A stretch of 25,376 nucleotides of DNA from a virus (IMGVR_UViG_3300045977_000195:1-25376), one strand, 5' to 3'. Shown: positions 6,732 through 13,068, numbered from the stretch's first letter. Numbers and translations are program-made. The notes: a model not told the origin generated them from the letters alone.

Positions 6732-7424
6732 TTACGCAGCAGCAGCTTGATTTTCGTCAGGCTGTTGCTGTTTCTTTTTTCGTTGACGCGATAGCCACCA
6801 CAGCCCACCGAGCCCTGACACAAACAGCGGCAGCGCTCCTGGGATTGGCACGTTGCTCACCTCGAATGGTGTTGGCGTGAGCACACCCGCGATGCCGACC
6901 GCGCCTGTGCCGCTGCCGTCAGCCAACAAGATGTCGACTGCCGCCAGAATACTCAGGCCGTTAAATGTCTCGGTCGCGAACCCAAATCCCTGAAAGTCAG
7001 TGATGTTGAAGCTCACGGTCGAGCCGCACGTTGCAGATCCGCCTGGTCCGCAGTCCGCAGCAATCGCATCCGTGAAATACTTAAACGGAGAGTTGCTGTA
7101 GCCGTTCTGCGAGCTGAGCGGCGCTGTCAGGTGTGTCCCCACGGTGAATGGGAAAACGCCTGCACCAAACGTGACGGTCGTCGGGTCAATCCTGCCGGTA
7201 CCGAGCAGCGTGGTCGTGAAGAGAAAGTGACTCCCGGTATCGATCAGGAAATTCGGATCCATGTTGATGTCGATGTCCACAGTGGAGCACGCGACGTTCA
7301 GACATGTCGCCGTAGCGGTGCCAAAGTTTCCAGTGCCGAATGCTTCGGACTGGGTGAACGTGGCGGCTTGAGCTGGCAGAGCGAGCCCTGCCAGCATCGT
7401 CGCAGCAAGCATCAGGCGGCGCAT
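6732..7424 (-). CDS. Secreted PEP-CTERM sorting-signal protein, 230 aa
   Basis: The start is ATG 7424-7422 with a perfect AGGAGG 5-6 nt upstream. The frame stays open upstream of this, but the extra residues are non-homologous Arg-rich sequence. A Sec signal peptide is clear (MRRLMLAATMLAGLALPAQA, cut after AQA). The mature part is Thr/Gly/Ser-rich and beta-like, with four cysteines (41, 46, 125, 133). The C-terminus carries the exosortase signal: VPIPGALPL (192-200), a hydrophobic stretch to about 211, then RQRKKK, plus a short polar extension. Proteins of this type are exported, processed by a host exosortase and tied to exopolysaccharide or the cell surface. No exosortase is in the window, so any processing would rely on the host. 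It overlaps the upstream PEP-CTERM gene by 13 nt. Confidence 0.88.
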   Translation of the reverse strand: MRRLMLAATMLAGLALPAQAATFTQSEAFGTGNFGTATATCLNVACSTVDIDINMDPNFLIDTGSHFLFTTTLLGTGRIDPTTVTFGAGVFPFTVGTHLTAPLSSQNGYSNSPFKYFTDAIAADCGPGGSATCGSTVSFNITDFQGFGFATETFNGLSILAAVDILLADGSGTGAVGIAGVLTPTPFEVSNVPIPGALPLFVSGLGGLWWLSRQRKKKQQQPDENQAAAA

Positions 7425-7981
7425 GGCGCCTCCTGTTCTGTGACGACCTTCTTGCGCCTGCGTGCGAGCCAACCGAGCCCGCCCAGGCCGCCGGCAAACA
7501 GCCACACGGCCGCCGGCAGAGGCACCTCTGAGACAGCGAAGGTTGCCAAGTTTCCGCCGTAGCCACTGGTGCCGCCGGCGAAGCCTTCGATGTTCAGAAA
7601 GTAATCGCCGGCCGCCAAGATGGCGGATCCTGCGAACCCCTGGCAGTTGACGATGAACCCGCAAGGCGAGCTTGCGAGCACAGGTCCGATGACCGTTGCG
7701 CCAGGAAGAGCTGGCGTGCCGGCGATGACGGATCCGGTGAAGAACCCGATCACATCGGATGGTTGCGCGAACACGTTGGTCACGCTCGCGATCGTCAGCG
7801 TCGCTGACTGCGTGAGGTGGAACGTGTACTGATCACTGAAGAATCCAACGAGCGAACCGAGCGAGTGATTAAACGCGCCGGCAGCTGACGTTGGATCCGC
7901 TCCGAAATCAGTAATCGTCGCGGCAGACACCGACCCGCTAAGGCCGATCGCCGCGACGGCAGCTAGTACAAGTTTTCGCAT
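7412..7981 (-). CDS. Secreted PEP-CTERM (VPLPA-type) sorting-signal protein, 189 aa
   Basis: The start is ATG 7981-7979 (MRKLVLAAVAAIGLSGSVSA) with AAGGAGAT about 6 nt upstream. Residues 1-20 form a signal peptide. The body contains patterns common in PEP-CTERM proteins: SDQYTFHLTQSATLTIASV (about 49-67) and AAGDYFLNIEGFAGGTSGYGG (about 123-143). Two cysteines lie at 107 and 113. The sorting signal is EVPLPAAVWLFAGGLGGLGW (152-171) followed by LARRRKK and a short tail. It lies directly after the 174-aa gene and overlaps the second PEP-CTERM gene. A moron-type surface-altering function is inferred: the pair is unrelated to replication yet embedded in that operon and closed by its own terminator. 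Confidence 0.9.
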   Translation of the reverse strand: MRKLVLAAVAAIGLSGSVSAATITDFGADPTSAAGAFNHSLGSLVGFFSDQYTFHLTQSATLTIASVTNVFAQPSDVIGFFTGSVIAGTPALPGATVIGPVLASSPCGFIVNCQGFAGSAILAAGDYFLNIEGFAGGTSGYGGNLATFAVSEVPLPAAVWLFAGGLGGLGWLARRRKKVVTEQEAPCAA

Positions 7982-7998
7982 AGAGATCTCCTTCTCTC

Positions 7999-8523
7999 TC
8001 AAAACACCCGATCGGGTTTGGACGCCGATCGGGATCTCAGGATCACCTCGCGGATGATCTCGAATACTGTGGGCTCCTCGCCCAGGTTACTGTCGTCAAA
8101 GGGCTCGAGCCCGTTGCGCTCGCGCAGGCGCGCAATCGAGCTGGCGATGATTGAGAGCGCCAGGTGACGCGTGTCGAGGTCGGCCTCGCGCAGCCAGGCG
8201 GCCTGGCGAACATGGCGGATCAGATCCTCGCCGTTCTCGAGTGTCATGTGGCGCAGCGCTTTGCGAAGATCCTGCCAGCCGTGCATGAGCCGGCGATCGG
8301 CGTACGATTCCTTCAAAGATCGTCGACGAAGCGCTCGCCATTGCGCCATTTGGCGCGCCTGGTCGCGGAGCTTCTTCTCGGTTGCGGTGGGGATCAGCGG
8401 CGCGTCGCGCTCGCTCTTGTAGATCTTCGCCTGGCGCTTCGCCTCTGCGCGCAGTTTCGCCTTGCCGGGACCATGCATGAGCTGGTCGCCGAGCTGCGAA
8501 AAGAAATCAGGCTGTTGCTCCAC
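7999..8523 (-). CDS. Hypothetical helical protein, 174 aa
   Basis: It starts with GTG 8523-8521 (MEQQPDFFSQL), with AGGAGC about 9 nt upstream, and overlaps the VRR-NUC gene by 17 nt. The protein is highly charged and helical. A basic region (KAKLRAEAKRQAKIYKSERD, then RDQARQMAQWRALRRRSLK) is followed by a C-terminal helical domain. The basic N-terminal half could bind nucleic acid, but I recognise no family. Its overlap with the nuclease gene suggests joint translation. Confidence 0.75.
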   Translation of the reverse strand: MEQQPDFFSQLGDQLMHGPGKAKLRAEAKRQAKIYKSERDAPLIPTATEKKLRDQARQMAQWRALRRRSLKESYADRRLMHGWQDLRKALRHMTLENGEDLIRHVRQAAWLREADLDTRHLALSIIASSIARLRERNGLEPFDDSNLGEEPTVFEIIREVILRSRSASKPDRVF

Positions 8524-8893
8524 TGCGGAGTGCTCCTATGACACCCAGGAACCCTAGCGCCTCGTCCAGGGTCTTGGCAACGAAATATGGATGACCCAAC
8601 CTTAAACATTTAGCCTGGAAGCCTGCCTGAGCGTCGGACTGGCGGCCGTTCAGCGTCTTAAGCTCGAGCCAAGCACAGCGACCTTTCTCGAGCATGATGC
8701 ACAGATCTGCGACGCCGGCGGTCATGCCCTCGGCCTTCATCCTGGCGCCGTAGCGGTGTGATCGCTTGCCGGCGTTGGGGATTGCAAACCAGTTTAGATC
8801 GCGCCGACCGTACGTCCGCAGATGCCGCAGCACCTCGAGCTGGAGCCGGTGTTCGCTTATGTCGTCGCCGATGCCGGCTGCCACCGCACGCAC
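8507..8893 (-). CDS. VRR-NUC domain nuclease, Holliday-junction-resolvase-like, 128 aa
   Basis: The compact PD-(D/E)XK fold is visible: an N-terminal helix with E14, Q18 and E20, IPNAGKRS (38-45), the catalytic block TAGVADLCIM (58-67, D63), and WLELKT (75-80, E77 and K79) followed by Q-rich FQAKCLRLG. VRR-NUC proteins cut branched or flap DNA and are common in phage replication modules. The start is GTG 8893, overlapping the GcrA-like gene by 37 nt; a second GTG three codons later is possible. The length is typical of stand-alone VRR-NUC proteins. Confidence 0.88.
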   Translation of the reverse strand: MRAVAAGIGDDISEHRLQLEVLRHLRTYGRRDLNWFAIPNAGKRSHRYGARMKAEGMTAGVADLCIMLEKGRCAWLELKTLNGRQSDAQAGFQAKCLRLGHPYFVAKTLDEALGFLGVIGALRSGATA

Positions 8894-9303
8894 CCGATCT
8901 TCATGTGCGCTTCACAGTACGAGCGACCTTCGACCGAGACGGCGCCGCAGTACAGATACGGAGTGCGATCGCCGAAAGGCCAGCGGCAGCTGTTAGAGCG
9001 CAGCTCCTCGATTTTCAGCGTGCCCTTGCCGACGATCGTCGGCCTGGGTGGTGGCGCGTGAAACACCGGGAGCTTGGGACGATGCTCGAGCCGCACCTCC
9101 GGCTTGCGCGGGAGGTAGCCGCCCTTTTTCTTTTTGCGTGTCGGCACGTTTAATCGCTTTCCGATTCCGATCGCCATGTTCTTAGAGATCGGGATCCCAA
9201 ATTCGGCAGAGAGAGTCTGCGCGATCTTCTTGTATCGGTGCTCTTCTGGGTCAGCCACCAGTTGGAGAAATCTCGCCTTGAGCTGCTCGGTCCACACGGT
9301 CAT
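8857..9303 (-). CDS. GcrA-family transcriptional regulator, 148 aa
   Basis: GcrA is an alphaproteobacterial cell-cycle regulator that joins sigma70 RNA polymerase and acts at promoters with methylated GANTC. The N-terminal part matches: WTEQLKARF (4-12), KKIAQTLSAEFGIPISKNMAIGIGKRLNVP (25-54), the helix-turn-helix with the characteristic NMAIGIGKRL helix. A basic Lys linker (57-60) follows. The C-terminal domain has the hallmark SCRWPFGD (105-112), YLYCG (116-120) and GRSYCEAH (126-133). AAGGA lies about 9 nt upstream of ATG 9303. It overlaps the HTH gene by 53 nt and is second in the leftward operon. It could redirect host polymerase or cell-cycle promoters during infection; that is inference. 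Confidence 0.92.
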   Translation of the reverse strand: MTVWTEQLKARFLQLVADPEEHRYKKIAQTLSAEFGIPISKNMAIGIGKRLNVPTRKKKKGGYLPRKPEVRLEHRPKLPVFHAPPPRPTIVGKGTLKIEELRSNSCRWPFGDRTPYLYCGAVSVEGRSYCEAHMKIGCVRWQPASATT

Positions 9304-9532
9304 TGTGGTTAGTCCTTTTCCTGTTCCTGATCTTCATCGCCCATAGCGAGATCGGCGGATCGAAGCCTCGATCGCGCAGCTCGTCGCGCAGGATGACGAA
9401 GGTGTTGGCGGGAAATTTCTTCCGGCGCCAATTACTCACTGCCTTATGTGACGCACGCGGAATGAGGGCGGCGACAGCATGGTTGCCCCCGAGAAGATCG
9501 ATCGCTTGCGTTGTCGAACGGATTGCTTTCAT
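9251..9532 (-). CDS. Cro/YdaS-like helix-turn-helix repressor, 93 aa
   Basis: The start is ATG 9532-9530 (MKAIRSTTQA). A 113-aa reading from 9592 would run through the promoter region. Residues 8-50 look like a lambda-type HTH: QAIDLLGGNHAVAALI, turn, then ASHKAVSNWRRKKF as recognition helix and PANTFVILRDEL. The C-terminal 30 residues are basic and probably flexible. It is the first gene of the leftward operon and faces the plus-strand operon across a divergent promoter with repeated half-sites, the position of a phage switch regulator. The predicted transcription start coincides with the ATG, so the mRNA may be leaderless. Confidence 0.83.
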   Translation of the reverse strand: MKAIRSTTQAIDLLGGNHAVAALIPRASHKAVSNWRRKKFPANTFVILRDELRDRGFDPPISLWAMKIRNRKRTNHNDRVDRAAQGEISPTGG

Positions 9533-9538
9533 GCGCTG

Positions 9539-9567
9539 TGTATAGCCTGGAAGAATTAAGTTGTCAT
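9539..9567 (-). promoter_or_regulatory. Leftward promoter of the HTH/early operon
   Basis: On the minus strand, ATGACA (9567-9562; 5 of 6 to TTGACA) and TATACA (9544-9539; 4 of 6 to TATAAT) are separated by exactly 17 bp. Transcription would start at about 9532, the A of the HTH start codon, giving a leaderless message. Confidence 0.6.
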
Positions 9568-9588
9568 CCACCCATTGTGGACTATGCT
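9561..9588 (+). promoter_or_regulatory. Rightward promoter of the plus-strand operon
   Basis: TTGTCA (9561-9566) and TATGCT (9583-9588) stand 16 bp apart. The -35 box physically overlaps that of the leftward promoter. The predicted start (about 9595) falls within a GANTC site, GAATC at 9593-9597, and gives a leader of about 20 nt before ATG 9615. Confidence 0.5.
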
Positions 9589-9592
9589 CCAC
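9567..9592. promoter_or_regulatory. Operator with three alternating TCCAC/GTGGA half-sites
   Basis: TCCAC (9567-9571), GTGGA (9577-9581) and TCCAC (9588-9592) form two overlapping perfect inverted repeats with 5- and 6-bp spacers. They cover the spacer and -10 of the rightward promoter and touch the leftward -35. The adjacent HTH protein is the obvious candidate ligand. Confidence 0.55.
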
Positions 9593-9614
9593 GAATCGGG
9601 TCGGGGTGTGTCAC

Positions 9615-9860
9615 ATGAACATGACCAGCATTCCAGGTGTGCCGTCGCGCGATCAGATCCGCCCCGGCATGGCCTTCTACATCGGCAGTGGGCCGAAAGG
9701 CACGATCTGCGGTAACTGCAAAAATTTCGGCTACTACGACGAGCACGAGCGCGAGTGGTACGAAAAGCGTTGCGGTCAATATCGCAAGATGACTGGCAAC
9801 CATGGCCCCGTGATCGATAGCGGCTACCGGAGCTGCAAATATTTTGAAACGAAATCGTGA
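9615..9860 (+). CDS. Small four-cysteine metal-binding protein, 81 aa
   Basis: The start is ATG 9615 (MNMTSIPGVPSRDQ). Earlier in-frame codons would lie inside the promoter. Four cysteines are arranged as CGNC (32, 35), C53 and C74 in GTICGNCKNFGYY...KRCGQY...SCKYF, suggesting a zinc or Fe-S site. It is the first gene of the rightward operon and therefore likely among the first made from it. The ribosome site is only a weak G-rich run (GGTCGGGG). Function unknown. Confidence 0.75.
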   Translation: MNMTSIPGVPSRDQIRPGMAFYIGSGPKGTICGNCKNFGYYDEHEREWYEKRCGQYRKMTGNHGPVIDSGYRSCKYFETKS

Positions 9861-9922
9861 TCACAGCGCAGCGTCGAGGCGTGCATGGCGCACGCGCAAA
9901 CGCATGCAGAGGAGCAGAGACA

Positions 9923-10318
9923 ATGCAGACACCAACGATCGTACGACCGTCGAGGGAGCAAGGCCTGCCGACGCCGCCGGCGTCGCTGCCGGAGCATCGG
10001 GCGAAACAGGTCGAAGCAGGCCTGGCGACATTCCAGAGCGTGATCGCTGAGCGCGACACGGCCGAGCGCAAATTGCGCGATGCGGTGTTGAAGATCGAAG
10101 GCATGGAGGTGCAGCTCAGTTCGCTCCAGGGTGTGATCAACATGATGGAGTCGTCGTATCTGTCGACCAAGCTCGATCTCGAGAAGCGCGTGCATCAATG
10201 TCAGCACGAGCGCGACGAAGCGGTGTCGCGCACGGTGATGCTCGAGACGATCATCAAGAGCATCCAGCTCGTCATCGAAAACAATTTGCCGGCAGAGCTG
10301 CCGCCACATGTTGGCTAA
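9923..10318 (+). CDS. Coiled-coil protein, 131 aa
   Basis: The start is ATG 9923 (MQTPTIVRPSREQ) with AGAGGAGC about 10 nt upstream. The longer frame from 9857 adds non-helical sequence. A Pro-rich N-terminus (about 30 residues) precedes a long coiled coil (HRAKQVEAGLATFQSV through QLVIENNLPAEL) rich in Glu, Lys and heptad Leu/Val. It may form oligomers or bind another phage protein; no family is recognised. Confidence 0.72.
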   Translation: MQTPTIVRPSREQGLPTPPASLPEHRAKQVEAGLATFQSVIAERDTAERKLRDAVLKIEGMEVQLSSLQGVINMMESSYLSTKLDLEKRVHQCQHERDEAVSRTVMLETIIKSIQLVIENNLPAELPPHVG

Positions 10319-10832
10319 CAAACCAAAGCGCTGCGACGGTCTGCCTTGGGGCATGCCGTGCCCAGCGCTCGAGGATGGCACCTGGCCGGAAGGATGCGAT
10401 TGCCAAATGGCACTCAACCATCCACGCGACGACAGCACGATCGCGCTCGCGCTGGTCGCGTGCGTGATCGCGGCGATCGCCATCATCGCGATGACCTTTT
10501 TCGTGCTCGGCGCTGCAGCTGCAGACAACGATGTGCGTGAAGAGTGTCTTACGCGCGAGCAAGCTCGCGCACGATATCCTGGGCGATGGCTATACTGGCG
10601 AACGTCTCGACGTTGCTGGTACGCCCAGGAAGGCCGCAAAGCCTCCAACCCCAACCACCCGTCACGGCCGGCGCGGCCCACGATTAAAACCGTGCGCTGG
10701 AACGAGTACAACGAACTCGATGCAGCGGCCGACCGTGACACCTTTTTCGATGGCGCCCCGATTCCGATCTGGCGCCTGGCGCCGATACCCCACCCGCGGT
10801 TCGTGCCCTGGGAGCAGCGGATAGGCCTATAA
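10308..10832 (+). CDS. Single-pass membrane protein with YW...RRCWY motif, 174 aa
   Basis: It overlaps the preceding gene by 11 nt. An N-terminal Cys/Pro region (CDGLPWGMPCPALEDG...CDC) precedes one transmembrane helix (about 44-70, IALALVACVIAAIAIIAMTFF). A following domain contains REQARARYPGRWLYWRTSRRCWYAQ (about 83-107). As I recall it, a similar LYW-x-RRCWY pattern appears in small rhizobial proteins, which supports the host guess. The C-terminal part is basic and Pro-rich. Probably an inner-membrane protein of unknown role. Confidence 0.72.
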   Translation: MLANKPKRCDGLPWGMPCPALEDGTWPEGCDCQMALNHPRDDSTIALALVACVIAAIAIIAMTFFVLGAAAADNDVREECLTREQARARYPGRWLYWRTSRRCWYAQEGRKASNPNHPSRPARPTIKTVRWNEYNELDAAADRDTFFDGAPIPIWRLAPIPHPRFVPWEQRIGL

Positions 10833-10918
10833 AACAAGGGGTTTCAGGGGCCGTAATGACTGGTTGACAGGGGTGTCATTTTGGCCGTATTCTCCCATAG
10901 TCACAGAGGAGATCGGCC
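10831..10918 (+). promoter_or_regulatory. Promoter/operator cassette A for the DpdA-like gene
   Basis: AAAACAAGGGGTTT (10831-10844) lies 33 bp before TTGACA (10864-10869). An 18-bp spacer leads to TATTCT (10888-10893), then GTCACAG (10900-10906) and a GAGGAG ribosome site. The -35 is embedded in TGACA-GGGG-TGTCA (10865-10878), a perfect palindrome and likely operator. The same layout with nearly identical spacing recurs at 14991-15077. Confidence 0.75.
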
Positions 10919-11812
10919 ATGAAGAAAACAGCGATTTACGGACTGCCCCTGAACCCGATGCCGTTGCTCAACGAGCTGAAGGGCGCCTCGTTCTGCGTGT
11001 CCTACGCAACCCGCGACAAGCTCGGCAAGCAGCTCGAGCAGGCGATCGAGCTGGTTGGTCAGGACGGCATCCTCCTGGTCGACAACGGTGCGTTCTCGCA
11101 CTGGCAGAGCGGTGGCGCGATGACTGAGGAGTACATCGAGGCTTACGAGATCTGGGCGGAAGAGATCCTCGAGCGCTGCCCGCAGGCCGTCGCAGTGATC
11201 CCCGACGTCATCGGCGGCACGATGGAGCAGAACGCCGAGCTGGTCGAAACCACGCTGCTCGATCTCGATCGCGCCATGCCGATCTGGCACATGCACGAGC
11301 CCATCAGCTACCTGATCGGCCTTTGCGAGCGCTTCAACTACATCGGGTTCGGCTCCACGATGGACGCGCCTGGCTCGGCCGCCTGGCACGCACGCATCAA
11401 GGAAGCCTTCGACGCGATCGAGGCCTGGGAGAAGGACGCCGGCGAGGTTCGCCCGCGGATCCACATGATGCGCGCCCAGTCGTTCGCACATCAGTACGCG
11501 TTCGACAGCAGCGACAGCACCAACGTCGCGGTCAATCACAACCGCCAGCTCAAGAAGAGCGGCGAGACGATCAAGGCCTTCGCCGGCCGCATCGACAGCA
11601 AGATCCAGGCGAGCTGCGACGGCCGCGACAGCGACCACCAGGAGAAGCGCCCGCTGCTCGGCCACCTCGAGGACAAGGCGATGCAGCTCCAGTGGTTCCT
11701 GCGCGATGCCGGCTACCTGGTCGATTGGGACAACAGCGCCGAGCGCGCTGCCAAGCACGCCCAGGCCGACGCCTGGCTCGAGCAGTATTTCGCCAACGAA
11801 CAAGCAGCTTGA
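10919..11812 (+). CDS. dpdA-like: TGT/DpdA-like deazaguanine transglycosylase, 297 aa
   Basis: This appears to be a TIM-barrel enzyme related to tRNA-guanine transglycosylase. The DpdA subfamily swaps guanine in DNA for a 7-deazaguanine. Visible signposts are LLVDNGAFSHW (52-62; D55 in the position of the DSG/DNGAF motif), VIPDVIGGTMEQN (93-105; D96), PIWHMHEP (121-128), NYIGFGS (140-146), RIHMMRA (180-186) and YAFDSSDSTN (193-202; D196, D199, the candidate nucleophile region). No four-Cys zinc site of the classic bacterial TGT is present. The length fits compact phage DpdA-type proteins. GAGGAG precedes ATG 10919. It has its own promoter, a near-copy of that of the PP-loop gene. No preQ0 synthesis genes are in view, so substrate would come from the host or from elsewhere in the phage. 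A tRNA-directed role remains possible. Confidence 0.72.
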   Translation: MKKTAIYGLPLNPMPLLNELKGASFCVSYATRDKLGKQLEQAIELVGQDGILLVDNGAFSHWQSGGAMTEEYIEAYEIWAEEILERCPQAVAVIPDVIGGTMEQNAELVETTLLDLDRAMPIWHMHEPISYLIGLCERFNYIGFGSTMDAPGSAAWHARIKEAFDAIEAWEKDAGEVRPRIHMMRAQSFAHQYAFDSSDSTNVAVNHNRQLKKSGETIKAFAGRIDSKIQASCDGRDSDHQEKRPLLGHLEDKAMQLQWFLRDAGYLVDWDNSAERAAKHAQADAWLEQYFANEQAA

Positions 11813-11862
11813 CCGGGATGTCAGGCTGGCCTATTGAAAGAGTGTCACAGCAGGAGAGAGCA
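11809..11862 (+). promoter_or_regulatory. Weaker third copy of the promoter/leader cassette
   Basis: TTGACC (11809-11814) overlaps the stop codon of the transglycosylase gene. TGACC-GGGA-TGTCA (11810-11823) is an imperfect version of the cassette palindrome. TATTGA (11832-11837) stands 17 bp downstream, followed by GTCACAG (11844-11850) and AGGAGA. It may be an internal or degraded promoter for the following small genes. Confidence 0.5.
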
Positions 11863-12069
11863 ATGACCAAACGCCCCTACGACAATTTCCTTCACACCCT
11901 CGAGCTGGCCGACGCGCACAACACGCCGGCCGCGCAGCGCAGCGTCTGGCAGAATTTGCTGGTCGCCAAGGATGATCTCGAGCGCGCGCGCGCCGAGAGC
12001 AATCGCCGCACGATCGAGTGGTTCTTCACCGCGCATCAGAATCCGTTCCCGAAAGGCAAGGGGAGGTAG
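11863..12069 (+). CDS. Hypothetical helical protein, 68 aa
   Basis: ATG 11863 (MTKRPYDNFLHTLELADAHN) is preceded by AGGAGAGAG about 5 nt away. It is a soluble, helical, basic protein with NLLVAKDDLERARAESNRRTIEWFF in the second half and a PFPKGKGR end. The frame extends far upstream through the transglycosylase gene, but that part is shadow sequence. Function unknown. Confidence 0.75.
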   Translation: MTKRPYDNFLHTLELADAHNTPAAQRSVWQNLLVAKDDLERARAESNRRTIEWFFTAHQNPFPKGKGR

Positions 12070-12071
12070 AC

Positions 12072-12329
12072 ATGGCCGAGCAAGATCTCAAAAAGTGCAA
12101 CACGCCGGATGCGGTCGTCACGACGATCCTTCAGGCCGCCGGCGACATGCTGAACGACGCCGAAAACCTGGACAGCTCTGGCATGAATGGGGAGCCCTAC
12201 CGGATCCTCGCGCACGAGCTGGACGTCGCCATGGGTCGGGCCGTCCGCCGCATCATCGCGAGCGGCTACCCCGTCAACCCCGAGCTGCGCGACCTGGTCC
12301 CGCGGGTGAAGGTGGTGAGGATCAAATGA
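12072..12329 (+). CDS. Hypothetical small protein, 85 aa
   Basis: ATG 12072 (MAEQDLKKCNTPD) follows GGGGAGGTAG, only 2 nt after the previous stop. The protein is soluble and helical, with TTILQAAGDMLNDAENLD and a C-terminal basic helix (AMGRAVRRIIASGYPVNPELRDL). The stop overlaps the next start as ATGA. No family recognised. Confidence 0.75.
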   Translation: MAEQDLKKCNTPDAVVTTILQAAGDMLNDAENLDSSGMNGEPYRILAHELDVAMGRAVRRIIASGYPVNPELRDLVPRVKVVRIK

Positions 12330-12529
12330 TCGGCACGCTCATGACTGTCGCCATCATCGTCGCGGCGGCGTATTTCGGCGCCGCTGCAATCTTCTTCCTA
12401 GCGCTCGCGCTGTACTGGTCGATTGTCGTTCCCGCGTACTGGGTCGGCGACCAGGTCGCATATTTGGTCTGCCGCTGTATTGGCAGGCCGTACACACGGC
12501 ACGATTACTCGAGGCCTCTGGGGACATGA
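12326..12529 (+). CDS. Small hydrophobic membrane protein, 67 aa
   Basis: The ATG at 12326 overlaps the preceding TGA (ATGA). Residues 4-40 form one long or two adjacent membrane segments (LMTVAIIVAAAYFGAAAIFFLALALYW, then IVVPAYWVG), followed by a short basic tail with two cysteines. The stop overlaps the methyltransferase start. It is one of several tiny membrane proteins in this operon. Confidence 0.7.
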   Translation: MIGTLMTVAIIVAAAYFGAAAIFFLALALYWSIVVPAYWVGDQVAYLVCRCIGRPYTRHDYSRPLGT

Positions 12530-13068
12530 GCCAGCGCATCAGCGGCTACGCCCGCAGGGCTGACGATCTCTACGAGACACCCTCGTGGGTGACATCGGCC
12601 CTGCGGCCGCACATGCAGAACGGAAAGCGATCGGTCCTGATTTGGGAGCCCGCCTGCGGCAATGGCGCGATCGCCGACGTCCTCAAGACCTGGGTCGGCT
12701 GCGGCGTCCACGCGACCGATCGGAGCATGGGTCTGGATTTCCTGAAGCTCGACACTGGCATCTGCGACTGGGTCATCACCAACCCGCCCTACGACCAGGC
12801 AGAGGCCTTCATCGACAAAGCGCTCGATGCCGTCGCGCATTGCAACGGCCGCGTCGCCATGCTGCTGCGCGTCGATTTCGACAGCGCCAAGACGCGGCAG
12901 AGATTATTCGGGCGGAATCCGTTCTTTGCGAAAAAGCTCGTGCTCACCTCGAGGATCCGGTGGATCCCAGGCACGAGCGGGAGCCCGAGCTTCAATCACG
13001 CCTGGTACATCTGGGATCTGAACTACAACGAGCTGGACGGTGCCAGGCTCGTCTACCACGAGAGGTGA
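12526..13068 (+). CDS. Class I SAM-dependent N6-adenine-type DNA methyltransferase-like protein, 180 aa
   Basis: Motif I is EPACGNGAIADVL (41-53), where bacterial N6-adenine methyltransferases have E-P-x-x-G-x-G. The catalytic motif IV is TNPPYDQA (85-92). DDLYETP (13-19) is typical of phage proteins of this kind (x-x-Y-x-T-P). At 180 aa it is short and shows no target recognition domain, so it may act with low specificity, need a partner or be non-enzymatic. It is coupled to its upstream gene by ATGA. With the transglycosylase and PP-loop genes nearby, a role in phage DNA modification is plausible. Protein or RNA substrates are not excluded. Confidence 0.8.
   Translation: MSQRISGYARRADDLYETPSWVTSALRPHMQNGKRSVLIWEPACGNGAIADVLKTWVGCGVHATDRSMGLDFLKLDTGICDWVITNPPYDQAEAFIDKALDAVAHCNGRVAMLLRVDFDSAKTRQRLFGRNPFFAKKLVLTSRIRWIPGTSGSPSFNHAWYIWDLNYNELDGARLVYHER

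Noticed and set aside
6554-6823. 89-aa minus-strand frame spanning the terminator
   Set aside because: It runs through the intrinsic terminator and overlaps two better-supported genes; no ribosome site.
7425-7664. N-terminal extension of the second PEP-CTERM protein
   Set aside because: The extra 80 residues are Arg-rich shadow of the first PEP-CTERM gene; the internal ATG at 7424 starts a signal peptide directly behind AGGAGG.
9824-10837. 337-aa minus-strand reading frame
   Set aside because: It spans several plus-strand genes with their own ribosome sites; the product is rich in Arg, Ser, Cys and His without domain structure.
10901-11803. 300-aa minus-strand reading frame opposite the DpdA-like gene
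   Set aside because: It mirrors the codon bias of the plus-strand gene, which has recognisable motifs and a strong ribosome site; the product is Val/Leu/Asp-rich shadow sequence with no family features.
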